Part shown: piece by piece, positions 24,082 to 32,737 of the stretch
Layout of the letters: each line of letters starts with the position of its first letter
Numbering within the stretch: position 1 is the first letter of the stretch
Assembly: GCA_011321815.1 (NCBI GenBank)
Contig: DROS01000075.1
Location: 1 to 32,737, forward strand
Length of the DNA stretch: 32,737 nt
Direction of reading: 5' to 3'
From: Gammaproteobacteria bacterium
Lineage (GTDB): Bacteria; Pseudomonadota; Gammaproteobacteria; SZUA-152
Program-made: the position numbers and the translations under genes
Notes under the pieces: model-generated
Told to the model about the DNA's origin: nothing
What the model saw: only the letters and a program-made list of their open reading frames with translations
The model's database searches: none

Positions 24082-25059
24082 TCACACTGAATCACTGTCA
24101 TCACACGCTTTGACAATCTTTGGAAACATTCCCCGGGGGTCAGTTTGCAAGGAATCCTGAAAGGGTGTCAGTAGATTTGTAGTTTGTTGTTGCGCTTCAC
24201 GCAATACCCGGTTACCCCCTTTCGTCATTGGCCAGGTCAATTCGGGTAACTCAGGTTCTATGACAATGATTATCGCACCACAACCACAGGGACAGCGTTG
24301 TGATGAAATCCGTTGTGAGGAGGCGCCTTCATCCGACAAATACCACGGGCGGTTCCGATAAAGCAGGCGGTCCATGATTTTCAGCAGTGTCCACGGCTCA
24401 ACCACTGCGTGGTCAATGCTTTTGTTTTTATCAAAACGTTGTGATACGTGATGCACAATAACCACATCCAGGTTATGTAAACAACAAATTGCATCAGTGG
24501 GTGCAAAATCCACCACGGCTCCATCACAAAAATATTCACCATCAATTTTTACCGGTTGATACACAACAGGAATTGCTGCACTGGCCATAATACGGGGGGC
24601 CAGTTCTCCTTCTGAAAATATAATTTTTTCACCACTATCGAGGTTGATGGCCAGAGCATAAAAAGGAAACTGACACTCTTCAAAGGATTCTACGCTGAGG
24701 TTTTTCCGGCAAAATTCTATTGCCCATTTGGTGTCTGAAACCCCGGTAATACCGCGTCCTTTATGCAGCAACATGCGCCAGAGCAGTCCGGGCAGAAAGC
24801 TTGGCTTCCAGAATTCTTTTCGTTGTACCTTACTGAGTGCATCAACCCAGTCCGGCAAGGAAGTGCCACTGGCGACAATCCCCCCCACCAATGCACCTGC
24901 ACTGCAACCTGCGAGTGCCGTAATGGGCAGCTTTAATGCCTCCAGTGCCATAAGGAAGCCGGTATGCGCATAAACGCCACGCCCTCCTCCCGAACTTAAT
25001 ACCACTCCAATTCGGGGGTATTTTGGAAGGGCGTTGTTACCATGATTGATATTCATCAT
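24082..25059 (-). CDS. Patatin-like phospholipase
   Basis: The 325-aa protein is a patatin/RssA-type lipid acyl hydrolase. It shows the oxyanion loop SSGGGRGVY near residue 22, the nucleophile elbow GCSAG (Ser near residue 53) and the catalytic DGA motif in YFCDGAVVDFAP near residue 177, so it should be active. It has no signal peptide, so it probably works at the cytoplasmic membrane face. A CPCGCG segment near residue 261 is an unusual cysteine cluster for the family and may bind metal. It begins six bases after the RquA-like gene and is the last of the minus-strand group. The ribosome site is weak, which suggests coupling to the upstream gene. Substrate lipids are unknown. Confidence 0.88.
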   Translation of the reverse strand: MMNINHGNNALPKYPRIGVVLSSGGGRGVYAHTGFLMALEALKLPITALAGCSAGALVGGIVASGTSLPDWVDALSKVQRKEFWKPSFLPGLLWRMLLHKGRGITGVSDTKWAIEFCRKNLSVESFEECQFPFYALAINLDSGEKIIFSEGELAPRIMASAAIPVVYQPVKIDGEYFCDGAVVDFAPTDAICCLHNLDVVIVHHVSQRFDKNKSIDHAVVEPWTLLKIMDRLLYRNRPWYLSDEGASSQRISSQRCPCGCGAIIIVIEPELPELTWPMTKGGNRVLREAQQQTTNLLTPFQDSLQTDPRGMFPKIVKACDDSDSV

Positions 25060-25065
25060 GTTATT

Positions 25066-25851
25066 TTATCTGTCATCCGGGCCTTCCACTTCAAATACAC
25101 ATACCCGGTAAAAATGGGAAAAACAGTGAAACTCATCTACCTGCCGGAGTGTTTTATTGTATGTCTTTGCATGACGCCGCAACACGGCAAACAGATCCTG
25201 GCGCCAGAAATTACCCAAAAAGGGTTCCAGATGTAATAACAAAATACGTATAGGCCACCAGCGACACAAAAAATGCTGGCGAGGGTATTGACCATATTCG
25301 GTAATCACCAGGCGCCCACCAGGCTGTAACACCCGCAGGGTCTCATCAAGCGTGTGTTCACGCGCCGCAGGTGGCAACTCATGCAACAGGAAAAACAGCA
25401 AAACAGTGGAAAATGCATCGTTGGAATAGGCAAGATATTCTGCATTCATACGTGCCGCCAGCAATCGGCTTTTTTCCTTATCGCCCAGTTTTTGACGGGT
25501 TGCACCCAGCTGTACATCCGCAACATCCATCAGATAGAGTTCATCGTCCTTCAATGATTTCATCAGCGAGGGTGTAAGACTCCCATACACACAGGTAAGC
25601 TGTAACAATCGACCCTTTGGCCGGTTTGTCATGCAGGCGCGCAGTGCCTGTGTTTTAAGTGTTTGGTACTGTCCAAAAAGAATGGCATTGATAATGGGCT
25701 GATGATCAAAGAACCATACGCCAAACCGCCACAGATAGGCCCACCAATAATGCCGGGCCAGATACTCCGGATGCGCATCAAGAAAATGCTGCCAGATTCC
25801 AGTAAGCGCAGATCTTTTTACCTTGTTGTTTTTGCGGTATCCCGGCGACAT
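25066..25851 (-). CDS. RquA-like SAM-dependent methyltransferase (rhodoquinone biosynthesis type)
   Basis: The 261-aa product is a class I methyltransferase-fold protein. HYWWAYLWRFGVWFFDHQPIINAILFG (about residues 34-60), RLLQLTCVYGSLTP (81-94), LYLMDVADVQL (105-115), VLLFFLLHELP (150-160) and VLQPGGRLVITEYG (174-187) match the pattern I know for RquA. RquA converts ubiquinone to rhodoquinone and replaces the normal Gly-rich SAM loop with a CVYG-type one. Rhodoquinone supports anaerobic fumarate respiration. The assignment rests on motif recognition; a general methyltransferase is the alternative. The ATG at 25851 follows GGAGG closely. It lies between a DUF5676 membrane protein and a patatin in the copper island, an unexpected place for a quinone enzyme. 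Confidence 0.6.
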   Translation of the reverse strand: MSPGYRKNNKVKRSALTGIWQHFLDAHPEYLARHYWWAYLWRFGVWFFDHQPIINAILFGQYQTLKTQALRACMTNRPKGRLLQLTCVYGSLTPSLMKSLKDDELYLMDVADVQLGATRQKLGDKEKSRLLAARMNAEYLAYSNDAFSTVLLFFLLHELPPAAREHTLDETLRVLQPGGRLVITEYGQYPRQHFLCRWWPIRILLLHLEPFLGNFWRQDLFAVLRRHAKTYNKTLRQVDEFHCFSHFYRVCVFEVEGPDDR

Positions 25852-25901
25852 CTTGCCTCCCTACAGCTCAGGAGTGTGTATGGAATAATCGTACACGTTC
25901 C

Positions 25902-26204
25902 TCAATGTCTTTCTTGCCCACCCCGTAACGTCACAAAATTATAGATCGGCACCCAGATCAATGCGAAAAACCAACCATACCCATAAGCTTCAATTAACCC
26001 CAGGAAAAAACTTTTCCAGCTAAGCCATTCAAAGCCCGGCAACAGTTTCTGCCAGGTTCCGTACATGGCGTGTTCGGGTAGAAGCAGGTCAAAACCGACA
26101 CACAGCGCAAAACTGATCGCAAGCAGCAGGCTGGTGGCATGGCCAACACCCAGCAATGAAATTCCCTGTGCTTGATAACGGGTTGGCAACGTCTTAGTGG
26201 TCAT
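25902..26204 (-). CDS. DUF5676-family small membrane protein
   Basis: The 100-aa protein has two hydrophobic segments (about residues 18-40 and 65-92) and the family's conserved stretch LLPGFEWLSWKSFFLGLIEAYGYGWFFALIWVPIYNF. DUF5676 proteins are regularly encoded next to YHS proteins and copper/heavy-metal ATPases, so a role in metal handling in the membrane is likely, but the mechanism is unknown. Its ATG overlaps the 3' end of the YHS gene by 11 bases, implying translational coupling. Confidence 0.78.
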   Translation of the reverse strand: MTTKTLPTRYQAQGISLLGVGHATSLLLAISFALCVGFDLLLPEHAMYGTWQKLLPGFEWLSWKSFFLGLIEAYGYGWFFALIWVPIYNFVTLRGGQERH

Positions 26205-26502
26205 TGTGTTTCCCCTCGGTCATCGTTTGTTGTTTATTGAGATAACGCTCAGGCTCATCGTCAAATTTGTCCAGACAGCTTTTGGAACAAAAACGGTAGA
26301 GTGTGCCCCGATACATTTTTCCGTAACCTTGTTCAGTTTCGACTTCCATATCACAAACAGGATCAACGTACTTGCTTCCTCCGTCATCATGGCCAGAAGC
26401 ATTGCCTTTGGAGTGCCCATGCATCATGTGTGAACCACAACCGAAGCGCATCATGAAATAAAAAAGTGCGGCAAACAATAAAAACGAGCCCAAACCTTCC
26501 AT
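26194..26502 (-). CDS. Membrane-anchored YHS-domain metal-binding protein
   Basis: The 102-aa protein starts with one membrane segment (residues 3-18), followed by a His-rich linker (SHMMHGHSKGNASGHDDGG) and a C-terminal YHS domain: YVDPVCDMEV...RGTLYRFCSKSCLDKFDDEPERYL (about 45-88). Cysteines in DPVC and FCSKSC form the metal site. It probably binds copper at the membrane and may pass it to, or accept it from, the ATPase at 27282-29843, which carries two YHS domains. A strong GGAGGTGA ribosome site lies upstream, and the stop overlaps the DUF5676 start. Confidence 0.88.
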   Translation of the reverse strand: MEGLGSFLLFAALFYFMMRFGCGSHMMHGHSKGNASGHDDGGSKYVDPVCDMEVETEQGYGKMYRGTLYRFCSKSCLDKFDDEPERYLNKQQTMTEGKHNDH

Positions 26503-26527
26503 ATGTCACCTCCTGCGTTAATACCAA

Positions 26528-27199
26528 TTACGGCGTTTCTTCATCCGCAACGTTTACCGTTAAAAATGCTTTCCATTGATTCAGCGGCGGAAAAAAGGCC
26601 GGTGTTTTACGCACGTATGCGTCATATTCCATACCAAACGCTGTTCTGGCCCGCCGTTCTTCAACCCTTGCCAGATGCACATAAGCAAACAGCAGAACAG
26701 GGGCCATTATTACCGTGAGTATTGTGGGCCATTGCACGAGAAAACCAATGATGACCAGAAAGAGCCCCGTGTATTGTGGGTGGCGGGCATAGGCGTAAAT
26801 ACCATCAGTGACCAAGTCGCCGCGAGCGGCATGAATCTGTGTCCAGCCTTTTGAAAGCAGCGTGTACCCCATGAGCATTAATGTCAGACTCAAGGCCATT
26901 ACCACAGCCCAGGCCAGGGTTGACCCTCCAAGCACCACTACCCACAGGTGTCCAAGCTTGTGGCTAAAGGGTTCCAGTGCGGGATAGGCGTCGCCTAACC
27001 AGCCGGTGAGCAAGTAGATAGTCAGCGGGAAACCATACATCTCGGCAAACAGGGCGACAAAAAAGGCCGTCACCACACCCATGCTGCGCCACTCCTGGCT
27101 CCCTCTCGGTTTCAAAAAGCTCAGGGTAAAAAAGAGGAACAGGCCAACGTTAAACGCCACGACCACCCACATACCATATGCATATCCACCGCCATGCAT
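26528..27199 (-). CDS. ICMT/PEMT-like membrane methyltransferase
   Basis: The 223-aa polytopic protein belongs to the isoprenylcysteine carboxyl methyltransferase / phospholipid methyltransferase superfamily. The SAM-binding end has GIYAYARHPQYTGLFLVIIGF (about residues 144-164) and the family's E-E-R segment ARVEERRARTAFGMEYDAYVRKTPAF (about 187-212). Five or six hydrophobic helices precede and surround it. Bacterial members near metal resistance genes are common, but their substrates are not known. A GGGGAA site lies seven bases before the ATG. It lies 82 bases downstream of the copper ATPase and 25 before the YHS gene, in one direction. Confidence 0.85.
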   Translation of the reverse strand: MHGGGYAYGMWVVVAFNVGLFLFFTLSFLKPRGSQEWRSMGVVTAFFVALFAEMYGFPLTIYLLTGWLGDAYPALEPFSHKLGHLWVVVLGGSTLAWAVVMALSLTLMLMGYTLLSKGWTQIHAARGDLVTDGIYAYARHPQYTGLFLVIIGFLVQWPTILTVIMAPVLLFAYVHLARVEERRARTAFGMEYDAYVRKTPAFFPPLNQWKAFLTVNVADEETP

Positions 27200-27281
27200 T
27201 TTGAGTTCCCCGTTTTTATTTACTTCCGGCTTTTCATCTAAAACCTGTCAAATTCCTCTTTTTGCTGTATCTGAATCTGGT

Positions 27282-29843
<2,562 letters not shown>

Positions 29844-29902
29844 TGTCTTGCTCCTGCTGCCTGCTTTTATTGTTATAAGTCAGTGAAATCACCCTCAAAA
29901 AA

Positions 29903-30316
29903 CTATTTCTCCGTGTCCATTATCATGGATTGCTGTTTCAGCATTTGCTCCATCATGCCCTGCATCATGTCCATACGTTTCGACATCATTTCCTGACATT
30001 GTTCCGCGCTCATATTGTCCGGCATGCTGTCGCCCATCATGCCCTTCATCTTGCCCATCATGTCCTTCATCTTCGCCATGTGTTTGCGCATCAGCTCATG
30101 GCGCTTGTTTATGTCTTTTGTGGCATGGGCCTCTTCCATCATTTTTGACATGTCACCCATTTGACCCTGCATATCGCTCATGTCCATCATCGGGTTATCA
30201 TGCTGTCCAGCCATACCTTTGGCATGTTGTTCCCCTGAATACGCCAGAGGAACTGCCACCAATGCAAGCAGTAAAATGGACGTACCTAAAACAACCGGTT
30301 TGATTGCAAGCTTCAT
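29903..30316 (-). CDS. Small Met-rich periplasmic protein, probable copper binder
   Basis: The 137-aa product has a signal peptide (about residues 1-27, ending AYSG). The mature part is extremely methionine-rich: about 30 of 137 residues are Met, mostly in MxxM and MM pairs such as MMDMSDMQGQMGDMSKMM and MMEQMLKQQSMIM. One Cys occurs (SAEQCQEM). It is probably a helical copper buffer in the periplasm; similar unnamed proteins accompany copper ATPases. I place the start at the ATG at 30316, after AAAAGGAG, rather than at the upstream in-frame ATG at 30385, which would lie at the promoter. It is the first gene downstream of the MerR-type promoter and 59 bases before copA. Confidence 0.82.
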   Translation of the reverse strand: MKLAIKPVVLGTSILLLALVAVPLAYSGEQHAKGMAGQHDNPMMDMSDMQGQMGDMSKMMEEAHATKDINKRHELMRKHMAKMKDMMGKMKGMMGDSMPDNMSAEQCQEMMSKRMDMMQGMMEQMLKQQSMIMDTEK

Positions 30317-30376
30317 GACCTGATCTCCTTTTAATCTGCTTAAGAACATTTGACGTTTATTTATTTTCCACTGACG

Positions 30377-30407
30377 AGTGTACACCTATGGGCTGCTCAT
30401 AGGTCAA
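30377..30407 (-). promoter_or_regulatory. MerR-type promoter/operator of the copper ATPase genes
   Basis: On the minus strand TTGACC (-35, 30402-30407) and TACACT (-10, 30377-30382) are separated by 19 bases, the lengthened spacer typical of MerR-activated promoters. The spacer region holds a perfect dyad ACCTATG-N7-CATAGGT (30384-30404). The -35 box and half the dyad lie in the last codons and stop of merR itself, so the promoter is embedded at the end of the regulator gene. It drives the Met-rich protein and copA, with a leader of about 55 bases. Confidence 0.88.
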
Positions 30408-30825
30408 CCTTTGACGCTGACAAAGTCACCGATTCAATAAGATGACAAACCGAATCGCCATCGGGTTGTCCATTGGGCATGTTTTCCCAGAGCGACAGCG
30501 CATCTTCCATACGTTTTTGCAACGTATTCAACGCATCCAGCTTGGTTTTATTTTCGACAATCCGGCGCTGCATCAGCTCACGCACCTGAGGGCAGGGGGA
30601 GCCCCCCGCCATGGAGTGATTAAGAATTTCACCAATTTCCGCCAGGGTAAAGCCCAGGCTCTGCGCCTGACGAATGAAACGCAACTTGGTAACGTCCTCA
30701 CCGGTAAATAATTTGTACCCATTATGGGGATTCCGCTCGGGCTTCAGCATACCAATGTGCACGTAATGACGTACCGTATCAGGCGTGACACTTGTCCGCT
30801 TCGCCAATTCACTGACTGTAAACAT
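30397..30825 (-). CDS. MerR-family metal-responsive regulator
   Basis: The 142-aa regulator has the MerR winged-helix N-terminus (FTVSELAKRTSVTPDTVRHYVHIGMLKP, residues 2-29; NGYKLFTGEDVTKLRFIRQAQSLGFTLAEI) and a long dimerisation helix (about 78-115). C78 stands at the start of that helix, where Zn/Hg/Pb sensors have Cys and CueR has Ser. The metal loop has C127 (DSVCHLIE) but no second loop Cys, so the sensing site is not a plain CueR one. Context (copper ATPase, CopB) argues for copper, the residues leave this open. It starts ten bases after the propeller gene with an AGGAG site and probably controls the dyads at 30384 and 22257. I give no symbol for that reason. Confidence 0.88.
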   Translation of the reverse strand: MFTVSELAKRTSVTPDTVRHYVHIGMLKPERNPHNGYKLFTGEDVTKLRFIRQAQSLGFTLAEIGEILNHSMAGGSPCPQVRELMQRRIVENKTKLDALNTLQKRMEDALSLWENMPNGQPDGDSVCHLIESVTLSASKVDL

Positions 30826-30834
30826 AGGTGACTC

Positions 30835-31893
30835 CTATTTATCTAAACGAATAACCATCTGATGTGCCACGCCCTTACCCAAGTCAATTTCATTTTCTAC
30901 TTGCAGGGTTTGTGCGTTAAGCACCCGGATTTTTGGTTCCTTGCGACTGGAAACATAAAGCTTGTTCAGCCCGGAAATAAATGCAACATGGTATGGAGCA
31001 GGCGGTAAATCGACCGTGGTGATTTTGCCGTTGGAAAGATTGATCCGGCTCAACGTGTCAGTGCCTTTACTGGCAACAAACAGCCAACGGCCATCATCCG
31101 ACAAATCAATACCATGCACTTTTTTACCCACAGACCAGGTTTTTGTCGCCTTGCCAGCGGCCAGGTCAACAACAGAAACTGATCCATCGGCCTTGTTGGC
31201 AACATAAAGGAACTTGTTATCGGCACTGATAACCATGTGCTCCGGCTCTTTGCCAACAGCTATTTCCCGCGTGATCTGCCATGTTCGCGTGTCAATTTCA
31301 CTTACCATGCCCGCCCCGGCATTGCTGATATAAAGAAAGTTTCCATCACTGGTAAACGCAGCATAATTGGGCCACATCCCGGTTTGCAGTGTTTTGACAA
31401 CCGCCATTTTATCCAGGTCGATAACAGAAATACCGCCCGCTCCTGAATGTACGGCAATGGCGGTTTTCCCGTCGGCTGATACCGCTGTGTGATGTGTCAA
31501 AGCCCGCACGGCGATACGCCGCATGACGTGCTTGCGCTTGGCATGAATAATCGAAACATAACTCTGAGTAGAAGACGCTCCAGCCTTTTCCCCGGCTCCC
31601 GCATGGTGTGCCGCATGTTCTGCCTCACTCATTTGCGCCGGTTTGGCTGCCTTGCCCTTTTTTGTATCGGGCGCCTGCATACTGCCAGCAACCAGATACT
31701 CAGTTTGATGGCTGCTCGACAGGCCGTGAGCATTTTCCAGCTCAGCTATGCGCCCAACAATTTTGTCTGTGTTGATATCAATAATGACAACATCATTGGT
31801 ATTGCCTGTGGGAACGTACAGCAAAGGCTGTGCATTTGAGATGAGGGGAAATAACAACGTGAAGAGTGATAAATGTATCCGCATATTTTTCAT
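30835..31893 (-). CDS. Secreted YVTN-type beta-propeller protein
   Basis: The 352-aa product has a signal peptide (ending LISNAQ). A seven-bladed-type propeller follows with repeats such as LYVPTGNTNDVVIIDINTD, YISNAGAGMVSEIDTRTW, YVANKADGSVSVVDLAAGK and FVASKGTDTLSRINLSNGK. An insert near residues 83-110 is His/Met/Ala-rich (MSEAEHAAHHAGAG) and could bind metal. Such propellers often sit beside copper proteins; the ligand is unknown. I use the ATG at 31893, nine bases after GAGG, instead of an upstream frame to 31977 or an ATG inside the ribosome site. Downstream, merR begins ten bases after its stop, so the two may be co-transcribed. Confidence 0.8.
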   Translation of the reverse strand: MKNMRIHLSLFTLLFPLISNAQPLLYVPTGNTNDVVIIDINTDKIVGRIAELENAHGLSSSHQTEYLVAGSMQAPDTKKGKAAKPAQMSEAEHAAHHAGAGEKAGASSTQSYVSIIHAKRKHVMRRIAVRALTHHTAVSADGKTAIAVHSGAGGISVIDLDKMAVVKTLQTGMWPNYAAFTSDGNFLYISNAGAGMVSEIDTRTWQITREIAVGKEPEHMVISADNKFLYVANKADGSVSVVDLAAGKATKTWSVGKKVHGIDLSDDGRWLFVASKGTDTLSRINLSNGKITTVDLPPAPYHVAFISGLNKLYVSSRKEPKIRVLNAQTLQVENEIDLGKGVAHQMVIRLDK

Positions 31894-31986
31894 TGCTAAC
31901 ATCCTCGGTATATGTGAAAAACCATGTGCCCGGTGACGACACCAGGGAACATGTATTCCCTCGCCGCGCACCAACACGCTATCGAC

Positions 31987-32737
31987 TCAAAACCAGAATC
32001 GAAGCCCCGCTACGGCACGTGTTTCACGGGCATCAAGTCCCGCTGCGCGCGCATAATCAGCCGTATCACCATACGTGCCAGCCCATTCAACACCGACATA
32101 AGGCGCAAATTCCCGCCTGATTTCGTAACGCAAACGCAGTCCCGCAGAAAGTTCAGACAACCCGGAACCAATGCCACGCTCAGTATCGTCTTTACCATAA
32201 GCACTTGCCTCGATACGTGGCGTCAGAATCAGTTTTTGCGTAAACAGTATTTCGTATTCAGCCTCCAGGCCCAGAGCCGTACGGCCTTCTTCACCCACAT
32301 AACCTGTAATGTCCAGCTCAAACCAATAAGGCGCCAGCCCCTGTACACCAAATGCCACCCAGGTACGACTGGGGTCTTCACCACTGTCATAACGAAGACC
32401 TAACTGACCATCCCAATAAGTTGCCAAAGCGTGACCCCATAACAATTCGGTGCTGGCCTCCTCTACTTTGCCATTGTCCACATTACCTTCAGCCTTGATC
32501 ACCAGGCGGTCATAATCCCGTCCATACCAAGCTTGCAGATCATAAGTTACCAAACTGTTATCCGAAGTCCGCACCATTTCCAACCTGTCCATCAGCAGTG
32601 ATGCAAAGTTATATTCATCAGCCAGCTTTAATATCCGTGGTCCAGGTAAAGCATACTTGCCGGACTCGATGGAATAACCGCCTGAATAGGCATGTGGGTC
32701 GCGGGCATCCGCCGGTGCGGACCCACCTTGCGCCCGG
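31987..32737 (-). CDS. copB: Copper resistance protein CopB, 5' end outside the window
   Basis: The frame stays open to the right edge of the window, so only the C-terminal 249 or so residues are visible. Recognisable CopB features are DPHAYSGGYS at the start of the visible part, LADEYNFASLLMDRLE, YDLQAWYGRDYDRLVIKAEG and the C-terminal beta-barrel strands RLRYEIRREFAPYVGVEW, ending in GLRFWF with the terminal aromatic residue typical of outer-membrane proteins. CopB is an outer-membrane beta-barrel involved in copper binding/resistance, usually encoded after a periplasmic multicopper oxidase CopA, which would lie beyond the window. The beta-propeller gene follows after about 93 bases. Confidence 0.93.
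   Translation of the reverse strand, partial: RAQGGSAPADARDPHAYSGGYSIESGKYALPGPRILKLADEYNFASLLMDRLEMVRTSDNSLVTYDLQAWYGRDYDRLVIKAEGNVDNGKVEEASTELLWGHALATYWDGQLGLRYDSGEDPSRTWVAFGVQGLAPYWFELDITGYVGEEGRTALGLEAEYEILFTQKLILTPRIEASAYGKDDTERGIGSGLSELSAGLRLRYEIRREFAPYVGVEWAGTYGDTADYARAAGLDARETRAVAGLRFWF

Noticed and set aside
30823-30829. Single cataggt at the merR start codon, considered as a third operator
   Set aside because: Only one half-site is present; the partner seven bases away is missing.

Overview
The window most likely comes from a gammaproteobacterium. It carries a full-length RapA, a family centred on that class, at the left edge, and base composition is roughly balanced except for an AT-rich stretch around 5.5-6.9 kb. 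It holds about 30 credible protein genes and no rRNA, tRNA or CRISPR array that I can see. The dominant theme is a copper/heavy-metal island: a CusCBA-type RND pump, a Cu(I) P-type ATPase, CopB, YHS and DUF5676 proteins, Met-rich and His-rich periplasmic proteins and a MerR-family regulator. It is interleaved with small c-type cytochromes and enzymes of unclear purpose.

Layout. (1) 0.2-5.5 kb: rapA, an unrecognised lipoprotein, a bidirectional terminator and a convergent di-heme cytochrome c peroxidase/MauG-like gene. (2) 5.5-6.9 kb: AT-rich and nearly gene-free. (3) 6.9-9.1 kb: a secreted protein with a C-terminal dockerin-like module, followed by a cohesin-like protein with a PEP-CTERM-like tail, which looks like a non-cellulosomal cohesin/dockerin pair. 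A run of hairpins and a MITE-like inverted-repeat element follow. (4) 17.0-9.4 kb, minus strand: a Cys-rich small protein, cusC, cusB, cusA, a His/Met-rich periplasmic protein and a PII-family protein with a CxxC. (5) 17.3-18.9 kb, plus strand: two c-type cytochromes and a TVP38/DedA-type membrane protein. The second cytochrome gene contains a perfect 30-bp palindrome. (6) 22.2-18.9 kb, minus strand: an apparent five-gene operon of a metal-binding HD-GYP protein, an FAD oxidoreductase with a Cys-rich tail, an HMA-like protein without CxxC, a lipoprotein cytochrome c and a membrane protein with an HExxH motif. (7) 23.8-22.3 kb: a lycopene-cyclase-domain protein and a membrane cytochrome c. (8) 32.7-24.1 kb, minus strand: copB (cut by the window edge), a beta-propeller protein, merR, a Met-rich protein, the copper ATPase, an ICMT-like methyltransferase, YHS and DUF5676 proteins, an RquA-like methyltransferase and a patatin.

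The most interesting signal is regulatory. Two MerR-type promoters, each with a 7-7-7 dyad inside a 19-20 bp spacer, have nearly the same half-sites (ACCTATG/CATAGGT). One lies at the 3' end of merR and faces the Met-rich protein/ATPase genes. The other lies just after the membrane cytochrome gene and faces the HD-GYP/FAD oxidoreductase operon. This suggests that one metal sensor switches on both classical copper export and a little-described module joining c-di-GMP signalling, cytochromes c and FAD redox chemistry. Isoprenoid- or quinone-related enzymes (RquA-like, lycopene-cyclase domain, a geranylgeranyl-reductase-like flavoprotein, ICMT-like) sit in the same island.
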